This document shows, piece after piece, positions 1 to 8,820 of a DNA stretch of 39,764 nucleotides. Positions within the stretch are counted from its first letter, which is position 1. Each line of letters starts with the position of its first letter. The notes under the pieces were generated by a model, which worked only from the letters and a program-made list of their open reading frames with translations, ran no database searches and was not told the origin of the DNA. Both the position numbers and the translations under genes were made by a program. Origin of the DNA: Burkholderia pseudomultivorans (GTDB lineage: Bacteria > Pseudomonadota > Gammaproteobacteria > Burkholderiales > Burkholderiaceae); NCBI RefSeq assembly GCF_902499075.1, contig NZ_CABVPP010000061.1:1-39764 (forward strand). The letters run 5' to 3'.

Positions 1-1412
1 GGCCCGGCCGTCGGCGCGGCTGCCGCGCCGGCGCGCGCGTGCCGCGCGACGAGCGCGGCGAGCACGTCGCGCGGCAGCTTGCCCGTCTCGTTGCGCGGCA
101 GCGCATCGACGAACACGAGCGGACGCGGCAGGAACGCGGGATCGACCCGTTCGCGCAGCGCGCGCTGCAGGTCGGCGGCCGAAAGCGTCGGCGCGACGAC
201 CAGCGCGACGAGCCGCGTGACCGGCTCGCGCTCCGCGTCGCCATGCGCGGGCGCGGTGTCGTCGGGCATGAAGAACACGCCGTCGACGACCTCCGGAATC
301 GCGTTGAGCTGATGGTTCAGGTACGCGAGCGACGTGCGCTTGCCGGCGATATTGACGAGGTCGGCCTTGCGGCCGTGCAGCAGGAAGCGGCCGTCGCCGA
401 GCAGTTCGAGCGCGTCGCCCATCGGCACCGGCGCCTCGACGTGTCCGCCCGACACCCAGACGGTGGGCCCGTGCTCATCGTCGCCGCCGTCGCGCGCGTC
501 GAGGCGGATGTCCGGGAACAGCTGCCAGGCCGCGCCCTGCGAGGTGCGGCGCGTCGCGATCTGGCCGGTCTCGGTGCTGCCGTAGATCTCGACGAGCGGG
601 GCATCGAGTGCGGCCTCGGCCTCGCCGGCCAGCTTTTCCGACAGCGGCGCGGTGGCCGACAGCACGAGCGCCGCGCGCGGCAGCGCGTGGCCGGCCGACA
701 GCAGCGCGCGCAGGTGGATCGGCGACGTGACGAGCACGCGCGGCTGCGGGATCGCGGCGAGTTCGTCGCGAATGTCGACCGGATAGAACGGCTGGCGGTT
801 GCTGAATGCGAGCCCGCCGATCAGCGCGAGCAGCACCGTCGATTCGAAGCCGTACATGTGCTGCGCGGGCACCGTGCCGATCAGCGTGGCCGCGCGGCCG
901 TCGAGCAGGCCGAGGCGCTCGGCCGCCGCGCGCACGCAGCCGACCAGGAAGCCCCAGGTCTTGCGGTGCGGCACCGGCGCGCCGGTCGAACCGGACGTGA
1001 ACACGTAGGCCATGATGCGGCCCGCGTCGATCTGCGGCACCTGGAACGGCGCATCGTCGGCGCCGGCCTCGACCGCGGCTTCGGGGTACGCGAAGCGCGG
1101 CAGGTCGATCGTGCAGTCGGGCGCGTCGTGCAGGCAGAACGCATCGGGCGCGAACGACGCGAGCTGGCGCACCATTTCGGGCGTGTGCGTCGACGGCAGC
1201 AGGCTGATCCGGCCGGCGACGAGCGCCGCGCACAGGCTCACGGCGAACCGGTAGCGGTCGCGGCACACGTTGAACACGTGGCCGCCGGCGGGCAGCGCGG
1301 CGGCCACGCGCGCGACGTCGGCGACGAACGCGCGCACGGTGACGGGTGCGCCGTCGCGCCACGCGATGATCTGGTCGGGCGAAGAATGGAATACCAGCGG
1401 ATGAGTCGGCAT
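1..1412 (-). CDS. AMP-dependent aryl/acyl ligase (ANL superfamily), aryl-polyene cluster, 3' end outside window
   Basis: This is an adenylate-forming ligase that should activate a carboxylic acid, here probably 3- or 4-hydroxybenzoate, as an acyl-AMP and pass it to an acyl carrier protein or CoA. About 470 residues are visible from the ATG at 1412. The P-loop-like motif TSGSTG lies near residue 137, YGSTETG near 274, and the C-terminal NETGKLPRD motif with the adenylation lysine near 440, so the protein is almost complete and only its extreme C-terminus lies beyond base 1. It starts 62 bp after the membrane protein on the same strand, so the two are probably one transcript. Family knowledge: ligases of this kind (ApeH, XanA2) are core enzymes of aryl-polyene clusters. 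The substrate is inferred from the chorismatase nearby. An unrelated fatty-acyl or coumarate ligase is the alternative. Confidence 0.85.
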   Translation of the reverse strand, partial: MPTHPLVFHSSPDQIIAWRDGAPVTVRAFVADVARVAAALPAGGHVFNVCRDRYRFAVSLCAALVAGRISLLPSTHTPEMVRQLASFAPDAFCLHDAPDCTIDLPRFAYPEAAVEAGADDAPFQVPQIDAGRIMAYVFTSGSTGAPVPHRKTWGFLVGCVRAAAERLGLLDGRAATLIGTVPAQHMYGFESTVLLALIGGLAFSNRQPFYPVDIRDELAAIPQPRVLVTSPIHLRALLSAGHALPRAALVLSATAPLSEKLAGEAEAALDAPLVEIYGSTETGQIATRRTSQGAAWQLFPDIRLDARDGGDDEHGPTVWVSGGHVEAPVPMGDALELLGDGRFLLHGRKADLVNIAGKRTSLAYLNHQLNAIPEVVDGVFFMPDDTAPAHGDAEREPVTRLVALVVAPTLSAADLQRALRERVDPAFLPRPLVFVDALPRNETGKLPRDVLAALVARHARAGAAAAPTAG

Positions 1413-1474
1413 AAATCGGCGGAAACGGAAACAGGAGCCGGCGCGCGCCACGCGGCGCCGCGCCGGCCGTGAAC

Positions 1475-2119
1475 TCATCGCGAGCCTTGCGTCGATGCGC
1501 GATACGCGCGCACTGCGTCGGCCATCCGCGGCCGCAGTTCGTGCGGCAGCGCGAAGCGCCGGCACGCATGCTCGGCGACGAACATCACGGCGACCAGCGG
1601 CAGCGACAGGTAGTTCGCGAACGTCGACCACGCGACGATCGACGCGGTCGCGAACATCAGCGTCGACACGGCGGCGATCGCGACGAAGAACAGCGTCCAC
1701 GCGAGCGTAATCTGCCGCGTGTAGCGCGCGACGGCCGGCGTGACCGTGCCGTGGATCATCGTCGCGAAACGCGTGCACAGCGGCACCTCGCCGGTCGCGA
1801 GCGTGCGGCCGAACAGCAGCGCCATCGCGAGGTTGAAGCTCGCGTGCTCGAGATACAGGCCCCATGCGAAGTGCTGCGCGAGCGGCGCGCGCGCCGCCCA
1901 CAGCGCCGCGCAGGCCAGCAGCCACGCGGGCACGAACAGGGCGCGCCGCGGCGAACGCAGCGCGGCGGCGAGCGCGAGCAGCAGCGGCGGCACGAGCGCC
2001 ATCGCGAGGCCCAAGCCGTGCGCGCCGGGTGTCGCGGCCGCGTAGTGCGCGCCGGCCTGGTAGGCCGCCACCGCGCCGACGCCGGCAACGCCGCGCGCGA
2101 TACGCCGCGCCGCGCTCAT
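1475..2119 (-). CDS. Small polytopic membrane protein of aryl-polyene clusters (COG4648-like)
   Basis: A 214-residue, very hydrophobic protein with about five or six predicted membrane segments, including stretches around residues 8-25, 35-52, 60-75, 95-110, 135-155 and 160-180. No catalytic motif is evident. The ATG at 2119 is chosen over an upstream alternative because GGAGG sits 7 nt before it, and the residues upstream are arginine- and histidine-rich. It is the first gene leftward of the divergent region and precedes the ligase. Family knowledge: aryl-polyene loci commonly carry an uncharacterised membrane protein next to the ligase and ACP genes, and this fits that slot. The COG4648 assignment rests on context and size, not on a search. 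Its biochemical role is unknown. Confidence 0.7.
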   Translation of the reverse strand: MSAARRIARGVAGVGAVAAYQAGAHYAAATPGAHGLGLAMALVPPLLLALAAALRSPRRALFVPAWLLACAALWAARAPLAQHFAWGLYLEHASFNLAMALLFGRTLATGEVPLCTRFATMIHGTVTPAVARYTRQITLAWTLFFVAIAAVSTLMFATASIVAWSTFANYLSLPLVAVMFVAEHACRRFALPHELRPRMADAVRAYRASTQGSR

Positions 2120-2686
2120 CGATCGCCTCCGCAGCGGCGCGTGCGCATGCCACCGGCCGTCGCGCGGCGGCAAGCGGAGCAGCGAAGCGGAATCAGGCGG
2201 ACGGACGGGCGCGGCATGGCTGGATACATCGGATCGATCGGGGGCCGGGCGCGGGTCGCCGGCCGGTCAAAACATCATACGAATGACGGTCGGGACGGGT
2301 GTCCGCCCGGCTGTCGTGCCCGCTCATTTTAGGGCCGCGGCCGCGGGTGTTCGGAGCGGGCGCCGGCGGGTTTTGTAACCGATTGTATGGCACCGCGCGG
2401 GGCGTTTCGCGGGGTCGGTCCATTTCAGTGCGAAGCGGCTCAAGCGTCTCGTTGGTTCGGGGCCCGGAACGACGCGCGGCGCGGGCCCGGTAGTCTGTAA
2501 CCTTTCGCGGTATACGTCCCGATACCCATCGTCTAGAATCCGCGTAACTTTTACAAACGATCCCCAAATAACGCAGGCGGGGAAGCCGGCAGACGCCGGA
2601 GGGACGGAGATTCGCACGCGCCGGGCGTGCTCGAGACGGACCGTTTCCGGGCGCCTTCCGCTGCCGTGGGCCGCCTGCTCGCAAGC
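2120..2686. promoter_or_regulatory. 567-bp divergent intergenic region of the pigment cluster
   Basis: No gene is supported between the leftward membrane protein and the rightward ACP. On the plus strand TAGAAT at 2534-2539 is a good -10 candidate with no clear -35; transcription from it would give a leader of about 140 nt before the ACP. On the minus strand TATGAT (bases 2279 to 2274) is a possible -10 for the leftward genes. A GC palindrome at 2335-2346 and generally GC-rich sequence fill the middle. The length suggests a regulated bidirectional control region, but I see no recognisable activator site. Confidence 0.35.
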
Positions 2687-2950
2687 ATGATGAACGCACT
2701 GGAACAAGAGCTCGCCACGCTGATCGTCGGCGAACTGAACCTCGAAGACGTCCCGCTCGAAACAGTGACGGCCGACACCCCGCTGTACGGCGAGGGCTTC
2801 GGGCTCGACTCCATCGACATCCTGGAAATCGCGCTGCTGATCTCGAAGAAGTACGGCTTCGAGCTGCGCTCGGACAATCCCGACAACCAGAAGATCTTTG
2901 CGACGCTCGGCGCGCTGGCGGCGTACGTCGCCGCGCATCGCACGAAGTGA
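2687..2950 (+). CDS. Acyl carrier protein of the aryl-polyene cluster
   Basis: An 87-residue acidic acyl carrier protein. The phosphopantetheine attachment serine is Ser42 within GLDSIDILE, followed by the usual helix III region and a C-terminal helix. It would carry the aryl starter and the growing polyene as a thioester. Two adjacent ATG codons (2687 and 2690) are possible starts, neither with a clear Shine-Dalgarno sequence. A GTG 60 bp upstream would add a tail unlike any ACP and is not used here. It is the first rightward gene of the cluster, followed 108 bp later by the ketoreductase. The DSID core departs slightly from the DSLD of fatty-acid ACPs, as is common in dedicated secondary-metabolism carriers. 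Confidence 0.9.
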   Translation: MMNALEQELATLIVGELNLEDVPLETVTADTPLYGEGFGLDSIDILEIALLISKKYGFELRSDNPDNQKIFATLGALAAYVAAHRTK

Positions 2951-3058
2951 CGCCGCCGCGCGCAGGCGCGGCGTGAACGATTACCGTACGCGGCGGCGAG
3001 CGCAGGACGATGCGCCGCTGCGTCGCTCGAGGTGGAACGCGATGGACGGAGCAATTCG

Positions 3059-3775
3059 ATGCGGGCGCTCGTGACGGGCGGCAGCGGCGCACTCGGGCAG
3101 GCGATCTGCGCGGCCCTCGCGCAGGCCGGCCATGAAGTGTGGGTGCATGCGAACCGCCATGCCGCGCAGGCGGAGGCGGTCGCGCAGCGGATCGTCGCGG
3201 CCGGCGGCGTCGCGCATGCGATCGCGTTCGACGTGACCGACGCCGATGCGACGCTCGCCGCATTGACGCCGTTCATCGACGACGCGCCGGTGCAGATCCT
3301 CGTCAACAACGCGGGCATCCACGACGACGCGCCGATGGCCGGCATGTCGCAACAGCAATGGCGCAGCGTGATCGACGTGACGCTCAACGGTTTTTTCAAC
3401 GTCACGCAGCCGCTGCTGCTGCCGATGATCCGCACGCGCCGCGGGCGGATCGTCAACATCGCGTCGGTTGCGGGCCTGACCGGCAATCGCGGGCAGGTCA
3501 ACTATGCGGCCGCGAAGGCGGGGTTGATCGGTGCGACCCGGTCGCTGTCGCTGGAACTCGCGTCGCGCGGCATCACCGTGAACGCGGTCGCGCCCGGCAT
3601 CATCGAGTCGCCGATGGCCGACCACGCGTTTCCCGCCGAACGCATCAAGCAGCTGGTGCCCGCGCAACGCGCGGGCCGGCCCGACGAAGTCGCCGCGATG
3701 GTCGCGTATCTGGTGTCCGATGCGGCGGCCTATGTGACCGGACAGGTGCTGTCCGTGAACGGCGGCCTCGCATGA
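3059..3775 (+). CDS. 3-oxoacyl-ACP reductase (FabG-like short-chain dehydrogenase)
   Basis: A 238-residue classical short-chain dehydrogenase. The NAD(P) motif TGGSGALG is at residues 6-13, NNAG near 83, a catalytic serine in the IVNIASVAG segment, and Tyr149/Lys153 in the YAAAK motif. The C-terminus VTGQVLSVNGG is typical of FabG. It should reduce the beta-keto group of ACP-bound intermediates to beta-hydroxy, the step before dehydration to each new double bond. The ATG at 3059 is preferred over a GTG at 3032 because GGAG lies 7 nt upstream and the Rossmann strand begins at once. It lies between the ACP and the chorismatase. Family knowledge: aryl-polyene loci carry a dedicated ketoreductase (ApeQ/XanK type). 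Confidence 0.88.
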   Translation: MRALVTGGSGALGQAICAALAQAGHEVWVHANRHAAQAEAVAQRIVAAGGVAHAIAFDVTDADATLAALTPFIDDAPVQILVNNAGIHDDAPMAGMSQQQWRSVIDVTLNGFFNVTQPLLLPMIRTRRGRIVNIASVAGLTGNRGQVNYAAAKAGLIGATRSLSLELASRGITVNAVAPGIIESPMADHAFPAERIKQLVPAQRAGRPDEVAAMVAYLVSDAAAYVTGQVLSVNGGLA

Positions 3776-3830
3776 CGACGCGCGGCGCATCGCGGTGATG
3801 CGGGCCGCGCAGCTTACCAAGGAACCCGAA

Positions 3831-5069
3831 GTGTCCGTGCAACCCGTCGACGCCGAACGGCGCCCGCCCCCCGAATCGTTCGCCGCGACGCCGGCCGAAG
3901 CCGCGCGGGCCGTGCCGCGCGCGAAGGGTGGCGCGCGCGCGTTGCGGCTCGTCCACACGGATCAGGCACGGTTCGTCGCGGCGTTGCGCGAGGTGCACGG
4001 AAGCGGCGACGCATTCGAACGCGCGTTTCCGGGCGCGCTGGGCGCCGTGTGCATTGCGGCCGCGCCGGACGCCGACGCGGCCGCCCGCGTGCTGGCTGGT
4101 GCCGCGCCCGATCTGCCGCGCGCGCCGGTGCGGATGACGCTGCTCGGATCCGCGGCCGCGCAGGGCGGCGCCGTCTACGAAATCTGGCAATGCAACGCGC
4201 GCGACCTGCGCAGCGCGCGGCGCGGGCCCGTGCATTACCGCTACAGCGAAGCGGCCGGGCTCGTGTTCGGCAGCATCGTCGTGCACGAAGCCGACGCGGC
4301 GGCCGGCGACGGCACACCGCTCGAACGCGCGACCTGCGACGCCTACCGCGCGCTGTTCGACGTGCTCGACACGCTCGGCATCCCGCATCCGCTGCGGATC
4401 TGGAACACCGTGCCGGCGATCAATGCGGAACAGTTCGGCATCGAACGCTATCGTCAGTTCAATATCGGCCGCCAGCGCGCATTCGATGCGTGCCGCCGCG
4501 CGCTGACGGGCGGCGTGCCGGCCGCGTGCGCGCTCGGCTCGGTCGAGCCGGTCGCCGGCGATGCCGCGCCGGACGCGCCGCTGGCGATCCATTTCCTCGC
4601 GAGCCGCACGCCGGCCGGTCCGGTCGAGAATCCGCGCCAGGTCAGCGCGTATCACTATCCGGCACAGTACGGCCCGCGCGCGCCGACGTTCGCGCGCGCG
4701 GCGGCATGGCCCGACGCGCCCGACGCGCCGGTGCTGTTCGTGTCGGGCACCGCGAGCATCGTCGGGCATCGCACCGTGCATCCCGGCGACGTCGTCGCGC
4801 AGACGCGCGAGACGATCGCGAACCTCGTCGCGGTGCTCGAACAGGCCGCGCGGCAAGGGCACGGCCCGTTCACGCTCGCCGACCTGAACTATCGCGTCTA
4901 CGTGCGCGACGCCGGCGACGGCGCGGCGCTCGCCGCGATCGAACGCGTATTGCGCGACGCGGCCGGCCCCGACGCGCACGCGCTGTTCGTCCATGCGGAT
5001 GTGTGCCGCGACGACCTGCTGGTCGAGATCGAGGCCGGCGCGGGGTACGCGACGGAGTGGCTGTCGTGA
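3831..5069 (+). CDS. Chorismatase / hydroxybenzoate synthase (FkbO-Hyg5-XanB2 family)
   Basis: A protein of about 412 residues resembling chorismatases, which split chorismate into pyruvate plus a dihydrobenzoate or hydroxybenzoate. The supporting motifs are YHYPAQYGPRAPTFARA in the middle, VSGTASIVGH in the second half, and a C-terminal LLVEIEAG carrying the conserved glutamate region. XanB2 of Xanthomonas makes 3- and 4-hydroxybenzoate for xanthomonadin, and its pigment-cluster context matches this one. Some databases call the family pteridine-dependent deoxygenase. I chose GTG 3831 because AAGGAA ends 6 nt before it. ATG 3798 or GTG 3795 would add 11 or 12 residues but have a weaker ribosome site. 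Whether the product is 3-HBA, 4-HBA or both cannot be read here. Confidence 0.85.
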   Translation: MSVQPVDAERRPPPESFAATPAEAARAVPRAKGGARALRLVHTDQARFVAALREVHGSGDAFERAFPGALGAVCIAAAPDADAAARVLAGAAPDLPRAPVRMTLLGSAAAQGGAVYEIWQCNARDLRSARRGPVHYRYSEAAGLVFGSIVVHEADAAAGDGTPLERATCDAYRALFDVLDTLGIPHPLRIWNTVPAINAEQFGIERYRQFNIGRQRAFDACRRALTGGVPAACALGSVEPVAGDAAPDAPLAIHFLASRTPAGPVENPRQVSAYHYPAQYGPRAPTFARAAAWPDAPDAPVLFVSGTASIVGHRTVHPGDVVAQTRETIANLVAVLEQAARQGHGPFTLADLNYRVYVRDAGDGAALAAIERVLRDAAGPDAHALFVHADVCRDDLLVEIEAGAGYATEWLS

Positions 5070-5194
5070 AGCGCGAGGGCCTGACGATCCGCGAACCGTC
5101 GCCGCGCGCGGGCGATGCCGGCGACGCCTGTCGGCGGTCGCCGGCAGGTCATAAACTTTTGCCAGGATCATCGTCTTCGCAATCGGCCGTTTCC

Positions 5195-5980
5195 ATGTCC
5201 AAGCTGCACGCCTCGTCCACCCATCTCGTGCTGATCCCGAGCTACAACCCGGGCGCCAAGGTCGATGCGACCGTGCGCAGCGCACGCGCGCAGTGGAACC
5301 CGGTATGGGTCGTCGTCGACGGCAGTACCGACGGCAGTGGCGAGCGGCTGCAGGCGATGGCCGAGCGCGATCCGGGGCTGCGCGTGATCGTGCTGCCGGA
5401 GAACCGCGGCAAGGGCGCCGCGGTGCTCGCAGGGCTCGACGCGGCCGCCGCGAGCGGCTTCACGCACGTGCTGACGATGGACTCCGACGGCCAGCATCCG
5501 GCCGACCTGATCCCCGCGTTCATGGCCGCGTCGCAGGCTGCGCCCGACGCGATGGTGCTGGGCCTGCCGAAGTTCGACGCGAGCGCGCCGCAGCTGCGCG
5601 TGCAGGGGCGCAGGTTGTCGAACCTGTGGGCCGACCTCGAGACGCTGTGGGCCGGAATCGGCGATTCGCTGTACGGCTTTCGCGTGTATCCGGTCGCGCC
5701 GCTCGCGGCGATCATGCACCGCCAGCCGTGGATGCGCGGCTTCGACTTCGATCCGGAAGCGGCCGTGCGGCTGTGCTGGGCCGGCGTGCGCCCGATCCGC
5801 ATCGACGCGCCGGTGCGCTATTTCGGCGAGCACGAGGGCGGCGTGTCGCATTTTCACTACGGTCGCGACAACCTGCTGCTCGCGTGGATGCACCTGCGGC
5901 TCGTCGCCGGTTTTGCGGTGCGGCTGCCGATGCTGCTCGCGCGGCGGCTTGCGCGCCGCGGCGGACGGACGATTGCCTGA
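5195..5980 (+). CDS. Family 2 glycosyltransferase of the aryl-polyene cluster
   Basis: A 261-residue GT-A fold glycosyltransferase. It opens with LVLIPSYNPG, then VVDGSTDGS, and has the metal-binding DSDGQHP with Asp96 and Asp98; the C-terminal part has an aromatic, arginine-rich tail probably peripheral to the membrane. It likely transfers a sugar from a nucleotide or polyprenyl donor onto the polyene anchor. The ATG at 5195 starts just before the catalytic fold but lacks a Shine-Dalgarno sequence. In the same frame, GTG at 5066 overlaps the chorismatase stop (GTGA) with GGAG 8 nt upstream, which would add 43 residues of low-complexity sequence and couple translation. I keep 5195 because the extension has no family counterpart I recognise. 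Confidence 0.82.
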   Translation: MSKLHASSTHLVLIPSYNPGAKVDATVRSARAQWNPVWVVVDGSTDGSGERLQAMAERDPGLRVIVLPENRGKGAAVLAGLDAAAASGFTHVLTMDSDGQHPADLIPAFMAASQAAPDAMVLGLPKFDASAPQLRVQGRRLSNLWADLETLWAGIGDSLYGFRVYPVAPLAAIMHRQPWMRGFDFDPEAAVRLCWAGVRPIRIDAPVRYFGEHEGGVSHFHYGRDNLLLAWMHLRLVAGFAVRLPMLLARRLARRGGRTIA

Positions 5981-6066
5981 ACGCGGCGATTACCTGTCTT
6001 TCGGTTTCCAATTCCGCCATTCTCCGCGCTTCTCATGTCATTTCGCCGCGTAATAAAGATGTCATG

Positions 6067-6080
6067 AGATGTAAACATCT
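6067..6080. repeat. Perfect inverted repeat upstream of the M48 lipoprotein gene
   Basis: AGATGT and ACATCT face each other across AA, in an unusually A+T-rich patch of an otherwise very GC-rich region; another AGATGT lies at 6057-6062. It is 63 bp before the ATG of the protease gene, where a promoter is expected. It may be a dimeric regulator site or a leader hairpin. No regulator is identified. Confidence 0.35.
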
Positions 6081-6143
6081 GGTAATTTTCTGCCGGATTA
6101 TGCAAAATCGCCGCTCCCAAATACAACTACCGAGGGATCCGGG

Positions 6144-6905
6144 ATGCAACTCAAGAAAGCAGTGGCGGCGTGTGGCGTGGCGTTTCTGTTGAGCGCGTGC
6201 GGCGGCGTGCAGAGTCTCGACGCGAACAGCCTGACGTCGGCGGGGACCAACCTGTTCAAGGCGGCAACGCTGTCCGACGCGGACATCGCGGCGCTGTCGA
6301 ACGATTCGTGCAAGGCGAGCGACGCCGAATCGAAGATCGCGGCGCCGAACAGCGCGTACGCGAAGCGCCTGACGAAGGTGATGAAGGGCTTCGGCGACAT
6401 GACGCTGAACGGCCAGAAGATCAACTACAAGGTCTACATGACCAAGGACGTCAACGCGTGGGCGATGGGCAACGGCTGCGTGCGCGTGTACAGCGGCCTG
6501 ATGGACATGATGAACGACGACGAGCTGCGTGGCGTGATCGGCCATGAAATGGGCCACGTCGCACTCGGTCACTCGAAGAAGGCGATGCAGACGGCCTACG
6601 CGGTCAGCGCGGCGCGCAGCGCGGCCGGCGCGGCATCGCCGGGCGTGGCGGCGCTGACGAGCTCGCAGCTCGGCGACATCACCGAGAAGTTCATCAACGC
6701 GCAGTTCTCGCAGACGCAGGAAAGCGCGGCGGACGACTATTCGTTCGACCTGATGAAGCAGAAGGGGATGAACCAGAAGGGCCTCGTGACCGCGTTCCAG
6801 AAGCTCGCGAAGCTCGACGGCGGCCAGAGCTCGATGATGAGCTCGCACCCGTCGTCGACGAGCCGTGCGCAGCACATCGAGGATCGCATCGCGAAGGGCA
6901 GCTGA
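6144..6905 (+). CDS. M48-family metalloprotease, outer-membrane lipoprotein (LoiP/YcaL-like)
   Basis: A 253-residue predicted lipoprotein zinc protease. Residues 1-18 form a signal peptide ending in the lipobox LSAC with Cys19 as the lipidated residue. The zinc motif is HEMGH (His134, Glu135, His138) and the third ligand is probably Glu193 in QESAADDY. The length suits the small periplasm-facing M48C proteases such as LoiP and YcaL, which degrade misfolded outer-membrane proteins. A G-rich stretch directly before the ATG acts as a ribosome site. It stands alone, 163 bp after the pigment cluster and ended by a strong terminator. Residues after Asp in ERVNAWAM-like context support an active enzyme; nothing is missing. 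The substrate is unknown. Confidence 0.88.
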   Translation: MQLKKAVAACGVAFLLSACGGVQSLDANSLTSAGTNLFKAATLSDADIAALSNDSCKASDAESKIAAPNSAYAKRLTKVMKGFGDMTLNGQKINYKVYMTKDVNAWAMGNGCVRVYSGLMDMMNDDELRGVIGHEMGHVALGHSKKAMQTAYAVSAARSAAGAASPGVAALTSSQLGDITEKFINAQFSQTQESAADDYSFDLMKQKGMNQKGLVTAFQKLAKLDGGQSSMMSSHPSSTSRAQHIEDRIAKGS

Positions 6906-6975
6906 TCGGCCGGTCGCGGCGGCGGCGTTGCCATCGTCGCAACGAAGCCAGGCCGGCGATGCCGGTGCTCCAGCG

Positions 6976-7014
6976 CAAACCCCCGCGTTCTCCGGAACGC
7001 GGGGGTTTGTTTTT
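6976..7014 (+). terminator. Strong rho-independent terminator after the M48 gene
   Basis: A perfect 15-bp stem (6976-6990 with 6995-7009) and TCCG tetraloop are followed by a T run at 7010-7014. It ends the protease transcript. On the opposite strand it lies 37 bp beyond the lldP stop, and its TTTG tail could weakly end that operon as well. Confidence 0.92.
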
Positions 7015-7050
7015 GGGGCGGCCGCGCGGGCCGCGAGGGCATCCGGCCGC

Positions 7051-8766
7051 TTACGGCACCATGCCCGGCAGCAGATACGCCTGCGCGAGCGTGATCAGCC
7101 CGACGATCACCGCGAACAGCAGGCTGTGCCGCACCGTGAAGCGGAACAGCTCCGACTCCTTGCCGATCAGTCCGGTGGCCGCGCAGGCGACCGCGATCGA
7201 CTGCGGCGAGATCATCTTCGCGGTCACGCCGCCCGTCGTGTTCGCGGCGACGGCGAGCGTCTCGGGCACGCCGAGCTGGTGCGCGGTCGCCTGCTGCAGC
7301 GAGCAGAACAGCGCGTTCGACGAGGTGTCCGAGCCGGTCAGGAACACGCCGAGCCAGCCGAGGAACGGCGAGAAGAACGGGAACGCGGCGCCGGTGCCGG
7401 CGAGCATCAGCGCGAGCGTCGACGACATCCCCGAATAGTTCGCGACGAAGGCGAACGCGAGCACGAAGCCGATCGACAGGATCGGGCGCGTCAGGTCCTG
7501 CAGCGTTTCGCCGAACGTGACGAGCGCGTCGCGCGGCTTCATCCGCAGCAGCGCCATCGAGATCAGCGCGGTCACGAGGATCGCGCTGCCGACGGCCGAC
7601 ACGAGATCGATCTTCAGCACCGCGTCGAGCGCCTTCGGCGTCGCGGCGATCGGCGCGGTCTTCACGACCAGCTGGTCGAGGCCCGCGACGTGGAATTTCA
7701 GCACGGTCGCGGCGAGCGCGCCGTGCGCGCCGAACAGTGCCTTGAACGGCGCGAGGCTCCACACGGTGACGACGGCCGTCAGGATCAGGAACGGCGACCA
7801 TGCGCGCACGGTCTGCGCGAGCGTGTACGGCGACGCCTGACGACTCGCCGGCGCATCGAAGCCGCTGCCGTTGCCGCCGGCGCCGAAGCCCGCGAGCGCC
7901 GCGCTGCCGCCGCCGGCCGCGACGAGGCCGCCTGCCGCCTGCCGTGCCGTTTTCGGCTGCCAGACCTTCAGGAACGCGGCGAGCGCGACCAGGCTGACGA
8001 GCGACGACGTGATGTCCGGCAGCTCCGGCCCGATATGGTTCGACGTGAAGTACTGCGTGATCGCGAAGCTGCCGCCCGCGACCAGCGCGGCCGGCCAGGT
8101 CTGGCGCACGCCGCGCAGGCCGTCCATCATGAACACGAGCCAGAACGGCACCGCGAGCGACAGCAGCGGCAGCTGGCGGCCGGCCATCGCGCCGATGTGG
8201 AATGCATCGATGCCCGTCACCTGTCCGGCGACGATGATCGGGATGCCCATCGCGCCGAACGCGACCGGCGCGGTGTTCGCGATCAGGCACAGCCCGGCCG
8301 CGTGCAGCGGACGGAAGCCGAGGCCGACCAGCAGCGCGGCGGTGATCGCGACCGGCGCGCCGAAGCCGGCCGCGCCTTCGAGGAACGCGCCGAACGAGAA
8401 GCCGATCAGCAGCATCTGCAGCCGCTGGTCGTCGGTGATCGACAGCACGGATGCGCGGATGATGTCGAACTGGCCGGTCTTCACGACGATCTTGTAGAGG
8501 AACACCGCCGCGACGATGATCCACGCGATCGGCCAGATGCCGTAGGCGAAGCCGAAGCCGGCCGCCGCGAGCGCCTGCGGCACGGGCATCCCGTACGCGA
8601 GGATCGCGACGCCGAGCGACAGCAGCAGCGTGATGGCCGCGGCGACGTGCCCCTTCATCCGCAGCGCGGCGAGCGCGACGAAAAAGAAGATGATCGGAAT
8701 CGCGGCGACGAATGCCGACAGCGCGAGGCTGCCGAGCGGGGTATAGATCTGGTGCCAGGCCTGCAA
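7051..8766 (-). CDS. lldP: L-lactate permease, LctP family
   Basis: A polytopic lactate-proton symporter of about 571 residues with 12 or more membrane segments. Long stretches match the E. coli LldP sequence as I recall it, such as [46 protein letters not shown] and GPELPDI. It imports L-lactate (and probably D-lactate and glycolate) for the Lut enzymes encoded just upstream. The likely start is TTG 8766: GGAGGAG lies 6 nt before it, and the protein then begins at the same place as E. coli LldP. An ATG at 8781 would add five residues, but it overlaps that ribosome site and has none of its own. It is the last gene of lutA-lutC-lutB-lldP. Confidence 0.93.
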   Translation of the reverse strand: MQAWHQIYTPLGSLALSAFVAAIPIIFFFVALAALRMKGHVAAAITLLLSLGVAILAYGMPVPQALAAAGFGFAYGIWPIAWIIVAAVFLYKIVVKTGQFDIIRASVLSITDDQRLQMLLIGFSFGAFLEGAAGFGAPVAITAALLVGLGFRPLHAAGLCLIANTAPVAFGAMGIPIIVAGQVTGIDAFHIGAMAGRQLPLLSLAVPFWLVFMMDGLRGVRQTWPAALVAGGSFAITQYFTSNHIGPELPDITSSLVSLVALAAFLKVWQPKTARQAAGGLVAAGGGSAALAGFGAGGNGSGFDAPASRQASPYTLAQTVRAWSPFLILTAVVTVWSLAPFKALFGAHGALAATVLKFHVAGLDQLVVKTAPIAATPKALDAVLKIDLVSAVGSAILVTALISMALLRMKPRDALVTFGETLQDLTRPILSIGFVLAFAFVANYSGMSSTLALMLAGTGAAFPFFSPFLGWLGVFLTGSDTSSNALFCSLQQATAHQLGVPETLAVAANTTGGVTAKMISPQSIAVACAATGLIGKESELFRFTVRHSLLFAVIVGLITLAQAYLLPGMVP

Positions 8767-8820
8767 GGTTGTCTCCTCCATGGTGGGTCTTTATCGGTAC
8801 CGGTCAGAAAACGGACGGGT

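Noticed and set aside
2335-2346. CCGCGG repeated palindrome as an operator
   Set aside because: Pure GC palindromes of this length are expected by chance in this composition, and it lies far from both start codons.
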